From Opitutaceae bacterium (GTDB lineage: Bacteria; Verrucomicrobiota; Verrucomicrobiia; Opitutales; Opitutaceae), in NCBI GenBank assembly GCA_017988885.1, contig JAGNQV010000005.1, forward strand, positions 1 to 42,547: a stretch of 42,547 nt of DNA. The letters run 5' to 3'. Below the pieces are notes generated by a model. The model worked only from the letters and a program-made list of their open reading frames with translations, did no database searches and was not told where the DNA came from. The position numbers and the translations under genes were made by a program. Below are positions 30,965 through 42,420 of this stretch, in pieces; positions within the stretch are counted from its first letter, which is position 1; every line of letters begins with the position of its first letter.

Positions 30965-31211
30965 AAGGCCGTGTAAGAAGTCAGCATAAGGAGGAGAGCA
31001 GCCTGAGTTTGCCCTGATTTGAAGGACAATGGGCAAGGGATCAAACTTAGGGAGTGACCTGCCCCTTTTGATTGGACACCGCGGATCTGAGATTTGGGAG
31101 GAACCCATCTGGAAACCCAGATACCAAACCCGGGAGGTGAACACCCACTGTCGTGCAGCCGGCACCCAGTCTAGCATAAGGCATTTACGCTTCCATCAGC
31201 CCGCCCATTCC
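30965..31211. other. Interval after the methyltransferase, with a possible IS3-type end
   Basis: No gene is supported. TGACCTGCCCCTTTTGATTG followed by GACAC at 31055-31079 resembles the terminal sequence of IS3-family elements. Hairpins follow at 31110-31125 (ATCTGG/CCAGAT) and GGTG-AAC-ACC, so a small structured RNA is an alternative. Neither is certain. Confidence 0.3.
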
Positions 31212-31619
31212 ATGCCCACCTTTGTCCATTGCCCGCACAATCCCGAAACTTTCCCGCCGTCGGCGTGGCGTCGATTTCCACACCCGCTGCTGCTGATTTC
31301 TTTAGTCCTTCTCGCCATCGCGATCTTCCCGGCCTGCCATGCGAGCGCGCAAAGTCACCCGGTGGTCACGCCCGGCTATTCCACCGCGCAGGTGCTTTCG
31401 CTCATGGGTCGCCCGATCCTGCGTCAGTCCCGCGGCCTCAACGAGGCCTGGCAATACAAGCGCACCAAGGCGAACTACGATGGGGACGAGTATCTGGTCG
31501 TGTGGTTCCACCGGGGCGTGGTCAGACACGTCACAACCTATACGAACGATGTGGATTTCAATGGCAACACCGCGAACTATGAGATGATCCGCTGGGAGGA
31601 TGCACCCAAAGACCTGTGA
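31212..31619 (+). CDS. Small exported BamE/SmpA-like protein
   Basis: A 135-residue protein with a hydrophobic N-terminal segment (about 23-47, LLLISLVLLAIAIFPACHAS) that is either a signal anchor or a signal peptide. The mature part VVTPGYSTAQVLSLMGRPIL, EAWQYKR and EYLVVWFHRGVVRHVTTYTND resembles the beta-barrel-assembly BamE/SmpA fold, in which a PGxSxxxVxxxLGxP motif starts the domain. ATG 31212 is used, since upstream codons lie in the unrelated interval. Function in envelope assembly is an inference from that short motif. Confidence 0.6.
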   Translation: MPTFVHCPHNPETFPPSAWRRFPHPLLLISLVLLAIAIFPACHASAQSHPVVTPGYSTAQVLSLMGRPILRQSRGLNEAWQYKRTKANYDGDEYLVVWFHRGVVRHVTTYTNDVDFNGNTANYEMIRWEDAPKDL

Positions 31620-31720
31620 GGGGCAGTCTGCTTAGGTTGATGTAAGCCATCGAGCAATTCGTTGCGATTTCATCGTGCTTTCATCATCCCTTCACACGGC
31701 TCCGGCACCCTGATCGCACC

Positions 31721-32275
31721 ATGAAACGCAAAGACTATCTCATTGTGGCACTCGTGCCGTTGTTCCTGCTGTTGATTCCGCTGGTCGGAAACATGACCGT
31801 CGAGGGCTGGAACTGGACCTGGCACGATTTCCTCTTCGCCTGGGTGGTCTTCGCCACCACGACGTTTATCTACCGCTTCATCGCCACACGGGCGGTGGCC
31901 AACCTCACCTACCGGCTCGGCGCCGGCCTGGCAGTTGCGGCCGGTTTTTTCATCTTCTGGATGACCGCGGCCGTCCAGATCATCGGCGACGAAAATCCCG
32001 GCAACATCCTCTATCTCGGCGTGATCGTGACGGGCCTGACAGGCGTGGGTCTCGCCCGCTTCAAGCCCGCCGGCATGGCCAAGGCGGCGTTCGTGACAGC
32101 TGCCGCCACCTTCCTGGTGCCCGTCATCGCCTTCCTCTTCTGGCCCGCCGACTTCAGCCCCGGAGTTGGACAGGTCTTCGTCCTGAATTTCTGCTTCGTC
32201 CTGATGTTCGTGGGCGCAGGGCTGTTGTTTCGCCAGTCATCGCTGATGCGGACCCAGCCAGCTCAACACGCGTGA
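31721..32275 (+). CDS. Five-helix inner membrane protein, unknown function
   Basis: A 184-residue protein with five hydrophobic segments (about 8-24, 35-55, 65-90, 95-112 and 145-168), a conserved-looking NWTWHDFLFAW near the start, and no metal or active-site motif. Family unknown to me. It stands alone between a BamE-like gene and the trxB leader. Confidence 0.65.
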   Translation: MKRKDYLIVALVPLFLLLIPLVGNMTVEGWNWTWHDFLFAWVVFATTTFIYRFIATRAVANLTYRLGAGLAVAAGFFIFWMTAAVQIIGDENPGNILYLGVIVTGLTGVGLARFKPAGMAKAAFVTAAATFLVPVIAFLFWPADFSPGVGQVFVLNFCFVLMFVGAGLLFRQSSLMRTQPAQHA

Positions 32276-32652
32276 GGCCCAGGCGCCGAACCGGCCGGAC
32301 GCGGCGAGTTGAGGCCCTGGAAAGTGCGTTGCAGTTTCATCCCGCAGCCAGTCGGGCAGAAGACCCCCAGCCGGGCAAGGTTCCTGCAGTGGAAACCGGT
32401 CACGCTGCAACATCCCAGCCCCGCCACAAAAAAGCCCCTCCTCCCCTGAACATGTCAACTAATAGTTGACGTGTTCCGTTCCGCCCGAGTGGGGGTGGCG
32501 ATCGACGCGATCGCGCCAAAACTGCAGGCAGGCAAGCCGGCGTGCCTGCCATCACTCCGAATCCTCGCAAACCGGACGGTCACAGCCACCGCAGTTGCAT
32601 CTCGGGAGTTGCACTCGGCGCGCTCTGTGCTCTCGTTGCTGCTTTCATTGCC
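32276..32652. promoter_or_regulatory. Long trxB leader with two dyads
   Basis: About 375 bp without a supported gene. It contains a 29-bp dyad (32448-32476) and a hairpin GGCAGGCA/TGCCTGCC (32527-32550). It probably holds the trxB promoter. Confidence 0.4.
32448..32476. promoter_or_regulatory. Dyad upstream of trxB
   Basis: GAACATGTCAACTA-A-TAGTTGACGTGTTC: 14-bp arms with one T/C difference and a 1-bp centre. It could be an operator or an RNA hairpin about 180 bp before the trxB start; no T-run follows, arguing against an intrinsic terminator. Confidence 0.5.
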
Positions 32653-33597
32653 ATGTCTTCCACTGTCGAAAACGTCGTCATTATCGGCACCGGCTGCGCC
32701 GGCCTCACCGCCGCCATCTACGCCGGCCGCGCCAACCTGAACCCACTCGTCCTCGAGGGTCCGCTGCCCGGCGGCCAGCTCACCACCACGAGCGAGGTCG
32801 AGAACTTCCCCGGTTTCCCGCACGGCGTGGACGGCTTTCAGCTCACGCAGAACATGCGCGAACAGGCCACGCGCTTCGGCACCCGCTTCGAACAGGCCAT
32901 GGTCACCGCGGTCGATTTTACCGCGATGCCCCGCAAGCTGTTCCTCGGCGATCGCACCATTCTCGCCAAAGCCGTCATCATCGCGACCGGCGCGTCGCCG
33001 CGCCTCACCGGCATCCCCGGTGAGAAGGAACTTTACGGCGGCAAGGGCGTGACCACTTGCGCGACCTGCGACGGCGCGTTCTACCGCAAGATGGAAGTCG
33101 CGGTGCTCGGCGGTGGCGACAGTGCCGCGGAAGAGGCGCTTTTCCTCACCCGTTTTGCCAGCAAGGTTTACCTCGTGCATCGTCGCGATTCACTGCGCGC
33201 CTCTAAAATCATGGCCGACCGGGCCATCGCCCACGAAAAGATCCAGATGGTCTGGGACACCGTGCCCGTCGAAGTGCTCGGGGTGAAGGAAGGCTCCGTC
33301 AGCGGTCTAAAAGTGAAACACGTGAAGACCGGGGCTGAGAGCGTGCTGCCCGTGAAGGGCGTTTTCATCGCCATCGGCCACATTCCGAACACCGGACCGT
33401 TCGCGCCGCCCCTGGTAGTGGACGAAGGCGGCTATTTCAAACCCCAGCCCGGCTCGCAGGTGCAGACCAATATCCCCGGCGTCTATGTTGCGGGTGACTG
33501 CTCCGATCATATCTATCGGCAGGCGATCACCGCCGCCGGCATGGGTTGCCAGGCGGCCATCGAAGCCGAGCGCTGGCTCGCCGAGCACGGCGGCTAA
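32653..33597 (+). CDS. trxB: Thioredoxin-disulfide reductase
   Basis: A 314-residue flavoprotein reducing thioredoxin with NADPH. FAD motif [12 protein letters not shown] (first residues), NADPH motif [11 protein letters not shown], redox CATC at residues 136-139, HRRDSLRA for NADPH, and the C-terminal FAD-binding [10 protein letters not shown]. Length is normal. ATG 32653 is used; the frame is open upstream through repeats but carries no domain. Confidence 0.97.
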   Translation: MSSTVENVVIIGTGCAGLTAAIYAGRANLNPLVLEGPLPGGQLTTTSEVENFPGFPHGVDGFQLTQNMREQATRFGTRFEQAMVTAVDFTAMPRKLFLGDRTILAKAVIIATGASPRLTGIPGEKELYGGKGVTTCATCDGAFYRKMEVAVLGGGDSAAEEALFLTRFASKVYLVHRRDSLRASKIMADRAIAHEKIQMVWDTVPVEVLGVKEGSVSGLKVKHVKTGAESVLPVKGVFIAIGHIPNTGPFAPPLVVDEGGYFKPQPGSQVQTNIPGVYVAGDCSDHIYRQAITAAGMGCQAAIEAERWLAEHGG

Positions 33598-33614
33598 GCC
33601 CCGCAAAATCGCAG

Positions 33615-33660
33615 ACTCAAAAAACGCCGCCCACTTGCGTGGAGCGGCGTTTGAGTTTTT
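33615..33660. terminator. Bidirectional intrinsic terminator
   Basis: AAACGCCGC/GCGGCGTTT stem (33622-33630 and 33644-33652) with A-rich and T-rich tails (ACTCAAAAAAC ... TTTGAGTTTTT). It is between convergent trxB (plus) and the DUF5069 gene (minus), so it can serve both. Confidence 0.85.
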
Positions 33661-33676
33661 GCGCGGTCGGCGCGGC

Positions 33677-34120
33677 TTACTTGAGCTCGTCGGCGTGGAA
33701 TTCCTGCCAGCTGTCGAGGTCGTTCAGGCGCACGGCATCCTTCACGGCGGTCGCGTCGTCGGGGAGCCCGTTGTTGCTGAGGACGCCCTTGCGGGTCGCG
33801 TCGTCGTGGATGTAACCGCGGACGGCCGCGTTGTGCTTCTCAACGGAAGCCGCGTCGAGCTTTACGCCGGGTTGGGCCTTAACCCAGGCCTCGAACTGCG
33901 GATACGTCGGGTGCTTGTCCTTGATGAAGGCGAGCACGGCATCGCGCTGCAGACCGAGGGCACTGATCGTCATCTGGTCGTAACCCTGACCGGCGCCCGG
34001 ATAGCGCTGGTCGAGCTTGCCGCGGGCCTCGAGCGAGGCCTTGAGCCAAAGACGGGGCAGATGAAGGACGCCCAGCGGGCCGGCGGTGCCGGAGCTGATG
34101 AGTGGAACGAATGTTGCCAT
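33677..34120 (-). CDS. DUF5069 protein
   Basis: A 147-residue protein with the DUF5069 pattern: GPLGVLHLPRLWLKA, GYDQMTISALGLQRD, and PTYPQFEAWVKAQPG. Cytosolic, no signal peptide. The family is best known from PVC bacteria and its function is unknown. It ends 16 bp from a bidirectional terminator, and there are 170 bp before the creatininase-family gene transcribed in the opposite direction. Confidence 0.8.
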   Translation of the reverse strand: MATFVPLISSGTAGPLGVLHLPRLWLKASLEARGKLDQRYPGAGQGYDQMTISALGLQRDAVLAFIKDKHPTYPQFEAWVKAQPGVKLDAASVEKHNAAVRGYIHDDATRKGVLSNNGLPDDATAVKDAVRLNDLDSWQEFHADELK

Positions 34121-34290
34121 GGATTATCAGGGGTTGAGGGTTAGCGGGACAGAATGTGAACCAAAGGTCAGGTTCAGCATGATTAAAGCGTGTCCCGCGG
34201 GAGAAAAGCAATGGGAGTTTTTTCGCGGGGTCGCAACCGCGCAAATATTCTTGCGAGGGTGCGCCGCACGGCATCGTCTGCCACCCACGC

Positions 34291-35004
34291 ATGACCCAAA
34301 CCCCGACCACCTCCCACTGGGGTCTCTACGAGCAATTGATGCCCGCCGAGATCGAGGCGATTTTTGACCGGCACCCCGTCGCCTATCTGCCGTGGGGTGC
34401 CCTCGAATACCATGGGAAACACGCCGCCATCGGGCTCGATGGCCTCAAGGCCCATGGCCTGTGCATCGAACTCGCCAAGGTCGCCGGCGGCCTCGTGCTG
34501 CCGCCGGTTTATGTCGCGGCCAATACCATCAAGGGTCTCACGGCGCTCGGCCATGCGCGGCATTCACTCGATTTCAGCGAAGGCACGCTGCGCGTCCTGG
34601 TGCGCGAGCACCTCAACCAGCTGGCCGACGAAAAATTCCGCGTCATCTTCGTGCTCGCCGGCCACGTCGGCCAGCCGCACTACGACATCATCAAGGACGA
34701 GGCCAAACAGTTCAATGAACGCCAGACCGCCACGCGGGCCATCGCCACCGCGGAAACCGACCTCATCTCGCCCGACCTCGTGAAGGTGAACCATGCCGCG
34801 CTGGGCGAAATTTCCTTCCTCATGCACACGCATCCGCATTGCGTGGACCTCGCCCGCCTCCCCGCCGAGCGCGTGCCGACACTGGAGCAGGACGCCGTGT
34901 GGGGGCCGGATCCGCGTGAATCCTCGGCAGAAAAGGGCCGCGTTTACACGGCGGCCTTCGTCGCCTCCGCCCAAAAGCTCATCGCCGCCGCCCTCGCCGG
35001 TTGA
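34291..35004 (+). CDS. Creatininase-family amidohydrolase
   Basis: A 237-residue creatininase-fold protein, with LPWGALEYHGKHAAIGLDG at the start, VLAGHVGQPHYDII and AALGEISFLMHTHP. Metal ligands E/H/D/H of the family correspond to Glu in GALEYHG, Asp in GLDG, His in AGHVG and Glu in GEIS. Members open lactams or act on N-formyl or amide compounds in varied pathways; substrate unknown. The next gene (aldo/keto reductase) starts 38 bp after it, so the two are probably co-transcribed. Confidence 0.85.
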   Translation: MTQTPTTSHWGLYEQLMPAEIEAIFDRHPVAYLPWGALEYHGKHAAIGLDGLKAHGLCIELAKVAGGLVLPPVYVAANTIKGLTALGHARHSLDFSEGTLRVLVREHLNQLADEKFRVIFVLAGHVGQPHYDIIKDEAKQFNERQTATRAIATAETDLISPDLVKVNHAALGEISFLMHTHPHCVDLARLPAERVPTLEQDAVWGPDPRESSAEKGRVYTAAFVASAQKLIAAALAG

Positions 35005-35042
35005 AGCCGCGCCCACTCTCAACTCATAAATTCCGCCTCAAA

Positions 35043-36004
<962 letters not shown>

Positions 36005-36008
<4 letters not shown>

Positions 36009-36565
36009 GCAAGTCCGCGGTGCACCTCCTGCTCACCGACGCCTATCTGCAGCGCATCACCGCGTTGCACGCTGAACTCGGCATCGCCCGCGATTACGGT
36101 GCACAGCGCGGACTCACCTTGCAGCCGGAAGCCGACGCCGCCGCGCTGCGGATTATCGCCCAAAAATCTGACGGCAGCACCGTGCAACTGATTCCATCCG
36201 CCGCCGTGGCGTGGGCCCACATAAAAACCGCCGCCCGCGCGGCCGGCGTGGAGCTCCTGCCGCTTTCCGGTTTCCGCAGCGTTGCCCGGCAGGCAGATAT
36301 CATCCGCACCGAGCTTGCGGCCGGCCGCGCTCTCGCAGACCTCCTCACCAGCATCGCCGCACCCGGTTTCAGCGAGCATCACACCGGCTGCGCCTTGGAC
36401 CTCGGCGCACCCGACGAACCGCCGCTCGCGGAGGGTTTCGCGCAAACCGCCGCATACACTTGGCTCACCCTCCACGCCGGCCGGCATGGCTTTCACCTCT
36501 CCTACCCGCGCGCCAACCCCCACGGTATTGTCTATGAACCGTGGCATTGGTGCTGGCGGGCGTAA
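36005..36565 (+). CDS. M15-family D,D-carboxypeptidase (VanY-like)
   Basis: A 186-residue peptidase of the VanY/DacB-like M15 family: SGFRSVARQADII, PGFSEHHTGCALDLG (Zn-binding His and Asp), and the final YPRANPHGIVYEPWHW (catalytic Glu, Zn His). It trims D-Ala from peptidoglycan or muropeptides. No signal peptide is visible. TTG 36005 overlaps the preceding stop codon (TTGA) and is used here, but GTG 36020 is an equal candidate; there is no ATG in the first part. Coupled with the aldo/keto reductase gene. Confidence 0.85.
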
Positions 36566-36605
36566 GCGGGGTTTACAAGCGGACTGATTCGCCCCATCCA
36601 GTGCC

Positions 36606-37619
36606 GTGCTTCCCGCCTTGCTCGAATCCCTCGGCCTGAACGATCCCTGGAGCTACCTGCTGATTTTCATCGGCGTGTCACTGCTCATGATGTGGCGGCT
36701 CGAGGCGATGCTCGATCACGGCCTCGAAGGCACCGCACTGGGAACACTCATCATGCCCTACTGTTCGGGGCTGGGTAATCTCATTTTTGTCGCGCTCATG
36801 ATCCGCCGCCAAGGCGCGCCGGGCGAAGTGCTCACCAACTGCCTCGTCAACAATGTCACCAACCTCACCCTGCTGCTCGGACTGCCCGCTTTATGCTGGG
36901 GCCTCACGGTCATGCCGCGGCAATCCGCCAAATCGAGTTCGCTTAAAAGGGGCAAATCATCCAAGGCAGGCGGCACCACCCCGCAGCTGAACCGGCTTTC
37001 GCTCATCCTCACCATGGCCGCGGTGCTGTTTTTCACCGGTGCAACGTGGGCGCTGGGCAGCGACGGCGTGCTCGATGCCACCGACGGCTTGATGCTCATC
37101 GGCCTCTTTCTGTTCTGGCAGTGCATCCAGCTGATCGACGTGCTCAAACACAACGTCCGCCAGCGCGTCACCTATGGCACCTTGTTCTACCTTGATCTCA
37201 TCATCGTGCTGCTCTGCGCCAGCGCGCTTTATGAATCCATTGACTGGCTGGTGACGTGGCTGACGACGCAAAAAAGCGGTTTCATCAGTGGCGCCAACCT
37301 CGGCTGGCTGACGGGCTGGCTGATGGTGCTGCCCAATGCCTTGCTCGCCCTCTACTGGGGCTGGAAGCGCCGGGCCGATGTGGTTTATAGCTCACAAGTC
37401 GGCGACGGACACATCTGCATTCCGCTTTGCCTTGGGCTATTTGCGGTCTTTCAACCCATCCCGGTCACGGGATTTTTTGAGACCGGCCTCTTCATCCTGT
37501 TGGGCGCGACCGTGGCGCACGCTTTGTTGCTCCTATTCACCGGCGGACTGCCACGCTGGGCGGGGGGCAGCCTCATCGCCGCCTATGCCTGGTTTGTCTG
37601 GCAAGGTTTGCGGGCCTGA
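36606..37619 (+). CDS. CaCA-like sodium/calcium exchanger membrane protein
   Basis: A 337-residue integral membrane protein with about nine hydrophobic segments in two halves separated by a basic cytosolic loop (SSSLKRGKSSK, about residues 108-118). The segments GTLIMPYCSGLGNLIFVALM and NCLVNNVTNLTLLLGL in the first half resemble the alpha-repeat of cation exchangers; the matching part in the second half (LCLGLFAVFQPIPVTGFFE) is weaker. It would exchange Na+ or H+ for Ca2+. The start is GTG 36606, with GTG at 36601 out of frame. Family membership is a moderate call. Confidence 0.6.
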   Translation: MLPALLESLGLNDPWSYLLIFIGVSLLMMWRLEAMLDHGLEGTALGTLIMPYCSGLGNLIFVALMIRRQGAPGEVLTNCLVNNVTNLTLLLGLPALCWGLTVMPRQSAKSSSLKRGKSSKAGGTTPQLNRLSLILTMAAVLFFTGATWALGSDGVLDATDGLMLIGLFLFWQCIQLIDVLKHNVRQRVTYGTLFYLDLIIVLLCASALYESIDWLVTWLTTQKSGFISGANLGWLTGWLMVLPNALLALYWGWKRRADVVYSSQVGDGHICIPLCLGLFAVFQPIPVTGFFETGLFILLGATVAHALLLLFTGGLPRWAGGSLIAAYAWFVWQGLRA

Positions 37620-37628
37620 CTCGGACGC

Positions 37629-38045
37629 TCACTGCAACGGATCCGCCTGAAACTGTGCGCTCAGCGCCGCGAAAGGTTTCTGCGCCTCGATCCATCGCGG
37701 ATTCTGGCGGATGTCGGTCATCGCTTTCGTGGTATTGTTACAAAAAAGGTAACTGGCGGTGCCTAGCCGGATACAGGCATCAAAATGCGTGCCGCCGGCC
37801 TGCGCCGCGAAAACAAAATCGCCCACCGTCAACTGCGTTTGGCCGAGCACCGTCCGCAACGGTGTGACGTCTTCCAGAAACTTGCGTTTGTAGGTTTCCG
37901 CTCGCGGGCCGGAGTAAGCGAGAATGACCCCCTGTTCACTCGCCATCTTGGCCAGCACCCATTCATCGAAAACCGGCGCTTGGTAGAGCGCATTCATGCG
38001 TCCAAGACTGAGGATAATGGCTGAACGGGCTGCTTCGAGATTCAT
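37629..38045 (-). CDS. Hypothetical cytosolic protein
   Basis: A 138-residue protein I do not recognise, starting MNLEAARSAIILSLGRMNAL from ATG 38045. It contains GPRAETYKRKFLEDV, FVFAAQAGGTHFDACI and SYLFCNNTTKAMTDIR. No signal peptide, helix or known motif. The codon use fits the neighbouring chromosomal genes, so it is a real gene. It converges on the exchanger gene with a 9-bp gap. Confidence 0.6.
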   Translation of the reverse strand: MNLEAARSAIILSLGRMNALYQAPVFDEWVLAKMASEQGVILAYSGPRAETYKRKFLEDVTPLRTVLGQTQLTVGDFVFAAQAGGTHFDACIRLGTASYLFCNNTTKAMTDIRQNPRWIEAQKPFAALSAQFQADPLQ

Positions 38046-38146
38046 GCGGACAGGGCGGTTGTTGGCGTATTGATTTCTATCCACCTGACAGTCCTCCGCC
38101 AAGCGTGGAAAAGCCTAAATATTAGACGAAATCGTGGTGTTGGGTC

Positions 38147-38161
38147 TGATTCTCATTAATC
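38147..38161. promoter_or_regulatory. Weak Fur-box-like site
   Basis: TGATTCTCATTAATC matches the 7-1-7 Fur consensus TGATAATnATTATCA at 10 of 14 defined positions. It is on the far side of the intergenic region from the fur-like gene. Confidence 0.25.
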
Positions 38162-38189
38162 TTATGGAAGCCGCCACGCAATTCGCCAA

Positions 38190-38204
38190 TTATAATGATT
38201 ACGC
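38190..38204. promoter_or_regulatory. Fur-box-like site
   Basis: TTATAATGATTACGC matches TGATAATnATTATCA at 11 of 14 defined positions, in the AT-rich region upstream of the Fur-family gene and suf operon. Confidence 0.3.
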
Positions 38205-38248
38205 AATTCACTATTTACCAGCTTGTAATGAATTATATCGGAGCTTCT

Positions 38249-38292
38249 TTGGAATAGTTCTAAATATCACTTGCGATTTAGAACCATTCCAA
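38249..38292. promoter_or_regulatory. Double PerR/Fur-like operator in dyad arrangement
   Basis: TTGGAATAGTTCTAA (38249-38263) and TTAGAACCATTCCAA (38278-38292) are each close to the PerR-type 7-1-7 consensus TTAGAATnATTCTAA. Together they form a large dyad whose arms (38251-38265 and 38276-38290) match at 14 of 15 positions around a 10-bp spacer. The ATG of the Fur-family gene is 24 bp downstream, so bound protein would repress. An autoregulated Fur-family switch of the suf operon is inferred. Confidence 0.7.
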
Positions 38293-38315
38293 TTGTGTTG
38301 AGACTCACAATCGAC

Positions 38316-38747
38316 ATGCCAGCCACCTCTACCGCTACCCCGGAGTCACTCACTCAAACCTTGGCCGACAGCGGCCTGCGCTCCACGCCGCAGCGTGAGA
38401 TCGTTTTCAACGTGCTTCTGGAGAAGCGCGACCACCCCACAGCGGACGAAGTTTTTGCCCGCGTGAAGGCGGAAATGCCCACCATCTCGCTCGCGACGGT
38501 TTACAACTGCTTGGAAACCCTCGTGCAGTGCCGCGTCGTCCGCGCCGTCAATTTCGAGCGCGGCCCCACGCGTTACTGCCCCAACCAGCGCCCGCACGCC
38601 CATTTTCACGACGAACAGACCGGCTCGACTCACGATATTGATCTGCCCGCCGGCCTCCTTGAGCAGATGAAAACGATCCTGCCGCCCGGCTACAACGCCA
38701 ACTCCGTCGAGATCATTTTCCGCGGCAAGGCCCAGCCCCAAAGCTGA
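38316..38747 (+). CDS. Fur-family transcriptional regulator, suf-linked
   Basis: A 143-residue Fur/PerR-superfamily protein. The winged helix has LRSTPQREIVFNVLLEKRDHPTADEVFARV and TISLATVYNCLETL. The dimerisation part keeps the histidine metal site (RPHAHFHDEQ; H94, H96, H98) but the structural-zinc CxxC of Fur is replaced (EQTG after HFHD), and no second CxxC is present. ATG 38316 is used; upstream codons of the open frame lie inside the operator. It heads a cluster with sufCBD-sufT (33 bp before sufC), so it probably senses Fe or peroxide and adjusts Fe-S assembly. No symbol is given because the metal specificity (Fur, PerR, Irr-like) is unknown. Confidence 0.85.
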   Translation: MPATSTATPESLTQTLADSGLRSTPQREIVFNVLLEKRDHPTADEVFARVKAEMPTISLATVYNCLETLVQCRVVRAVNFERGPTRYCPNQRPHAHFHDEQTGSTHDIDLPAGLLEQMKTILPPGYNANSVEIIFRGKAQPQS

Positions 38748-38780
38748 GTCCCACGACCTCCCAGCCTTAATCTTCCATTC

Positions 38781-39536
<756 letters not shown>

Positions 39537-39555
39537 CCTTCCAACCCACCCGCCC

Positions 39556-41004
<1,449 letters not shown>

Positions 41005-41005
41005 G

Positions 41006-41044
41006 CCCGCGCTGCGTCGCAGCGCGGGGGTGCGCAACCTGCGC
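41006..41044. promoter_or_regulatory. Tandem hairpins between sufB and sufD
   Basis: CCCGCGCTGC-GTC-GCAGCGCGGG (perfect 10-bp stem, 41006-41028), then GCGCA-ACC-TGCGC (41032-41044). They lie 1 bp after the sufB stop. No T-run follows, so they may act on mRNA stability or differential expression rather than as a terminator. Confidence 0.5.
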
Positions 41045-41097
41045 GCCGTTTCCCTCCGACCGTCACCCGTCATTCATCACCTGTCCCTTTTCTGAAA

Positions 41098-42408
41098 ATG
41101 TCCGCCGTTCCCGTCACTACTTCCTCTTCTGATTTTACCAGCGAGCGCTTTGTCGCGCACATCGCCAACCGCCACGACCTGCCCGCTTGGTGGCTGGAAA
41201 TCAAAAAGGCGGCTTGGAACCAATACCTCGCGCTGCCGCTGCCCACCCGCACCGACGAGCGCTGGCGCTATTCCAATATCAAGGGCATCGATCTCGCCGG
41301 TTTCGTGCTCCCCGGCCAGCCCGCGCCGCATATCCCGCATCTGCCGGATTTTCCGCACACCGCCGCGCTGACCTTTTCCAACCGCCAGATCGCCAACCGC
41401 TCGGCGCTGCCCGCCGAACTCATCGCCCAAGGGGTTGTTTTTGCGCCGCTCGATGAGGCTTTGCGGGAGCATGGCGACCTCGTGCGGCAATACTTCCAAA
41501 AGCACCCTGTCACCCTTGGCAGCGACAAGTTCGTCGCGCTGAACACCGCGTTCTGCTCCACCGGCGCCCTGCTCTACGTGCCGCGCGGCGTGGAGATTGC
41601 GCTGCCGTTTGTGGTCGAGCACACGCTCGCCGGCGATCACATGGCGACCTTCCCGCATACGCTCGTCATCCTCGAAAACCAGGCCAAGGCCACGCTCGTG
41701 GAATTTTTTGCCTCCACCGAAACCGCCACCGCTCATTTTGTTTCCGGCGTAAATGATCTCCACGCCGCCGCGGGCGCACATCTCACCTATGTCGGTGTGC
41801 AGAACTGGTCGGATGCCACGCAGGCCTTCCAGAGCAACTCCATCGCCGCCGGCCGCGATGCCCGCATTTTCTCCCTTAATCTCCACCTCGGTGGCCGCCA
41901 GGCCCGCCATGAGTCGCAGAGCCGGCTCCTCGCTCCTGGCGCACACAGCGAGATGCTCTCCCTCACCGTCGCCCACGGAACCCAGGAGTTTGATCAACGC
42001 ACGCTCCAAACCCACGCCGCCCCGCACACCTCCTCCAATCTGCTCTATAAAAACGTGCTGCTGGATCAGGCCCGCACGATTTTCTCCGGTCTCATCGTAG
42101 TCGAACCTGACGCGCAGAAAACCGACGCCTATCAAAGCAACCGGAACCTGATGCTCAGCGAACACGCCGAAGCGAACAGTCTGCCCGGCCTCGAAATCGA
42201 GGCCAACGACGTCCGTTGCACCCATGGCGCCACCACCGCCCGTCTGGACCGCGAGCAACAGTTCTACCTGGAAGCGCGCGGCATCACGCCCACCCACGCA
42301 CATGAATTGCTGGTGTTCGGATTTTTTGAAGAGGTGCTCAACAAGCTCGCCGACGAACACCTGCACGACGCGCTGAGCAACTACATCCAGTCCAAGTTCA
42401 AGCAATAA
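41098..42408 (+). CDS. sufD: Fe-S cluster assembly protein SufD
   Basis: A 436-residue SufD, the SufB paralogue that completes the SufBC2D complex and helps iron acquisition. The beta-helix core is visible in TAFCSTGALLYVPRGVEIALP, VILENQAKATLVEFF, QEFDQRTLQTHAAPHTSSNLL, and the C-terminal DRCTHGATTARLD-like VRCTHGATTARLDREQQFYL and the EVLNKL tail. Start ATG 41098. Follows sufB by 93 bp with an intervening hairpin pair. Confidence 0.95.
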   Translation: MSAVPVTTSSSDFTSERFVAHIANRHDLPAWWLEIKKAAWNQYLALPLPTRTDERWRYSNIKGIDLAGFVLPGQPAPHIPHLPDFPHTAALTFSNRQIANRSALPAELIAQGVVFAPLDEALREHGDLVRQYFQKHPVTLGSDKFVALNTAFCSTGALLYVPRGVEIALPFVVEHTLAGDHMATFPHTLVILENQAKATLVEFFASTETATAHFVSGVNDLHAAAGAHLTYVGVQNWSDATQAFQSNSIAAGRDARIFSLNLHLGGRQARHESQSRLLAPGAHSEMLSLTVAHGTQEFDQRTLQTHAAPHTSSNLLYKNVLLDQARTIFSGLIVVEPDAQKTDAYQSNRNLMLSEHAEANSLPGLEIEANDVRCTHGATTARLDREQQFYLEARGITPTHAHELLVFGFFEEVLNKLADEHLHDALSNYIQSKFKQ

Positions 42409-42420
42409 TCCGACCTGCCA

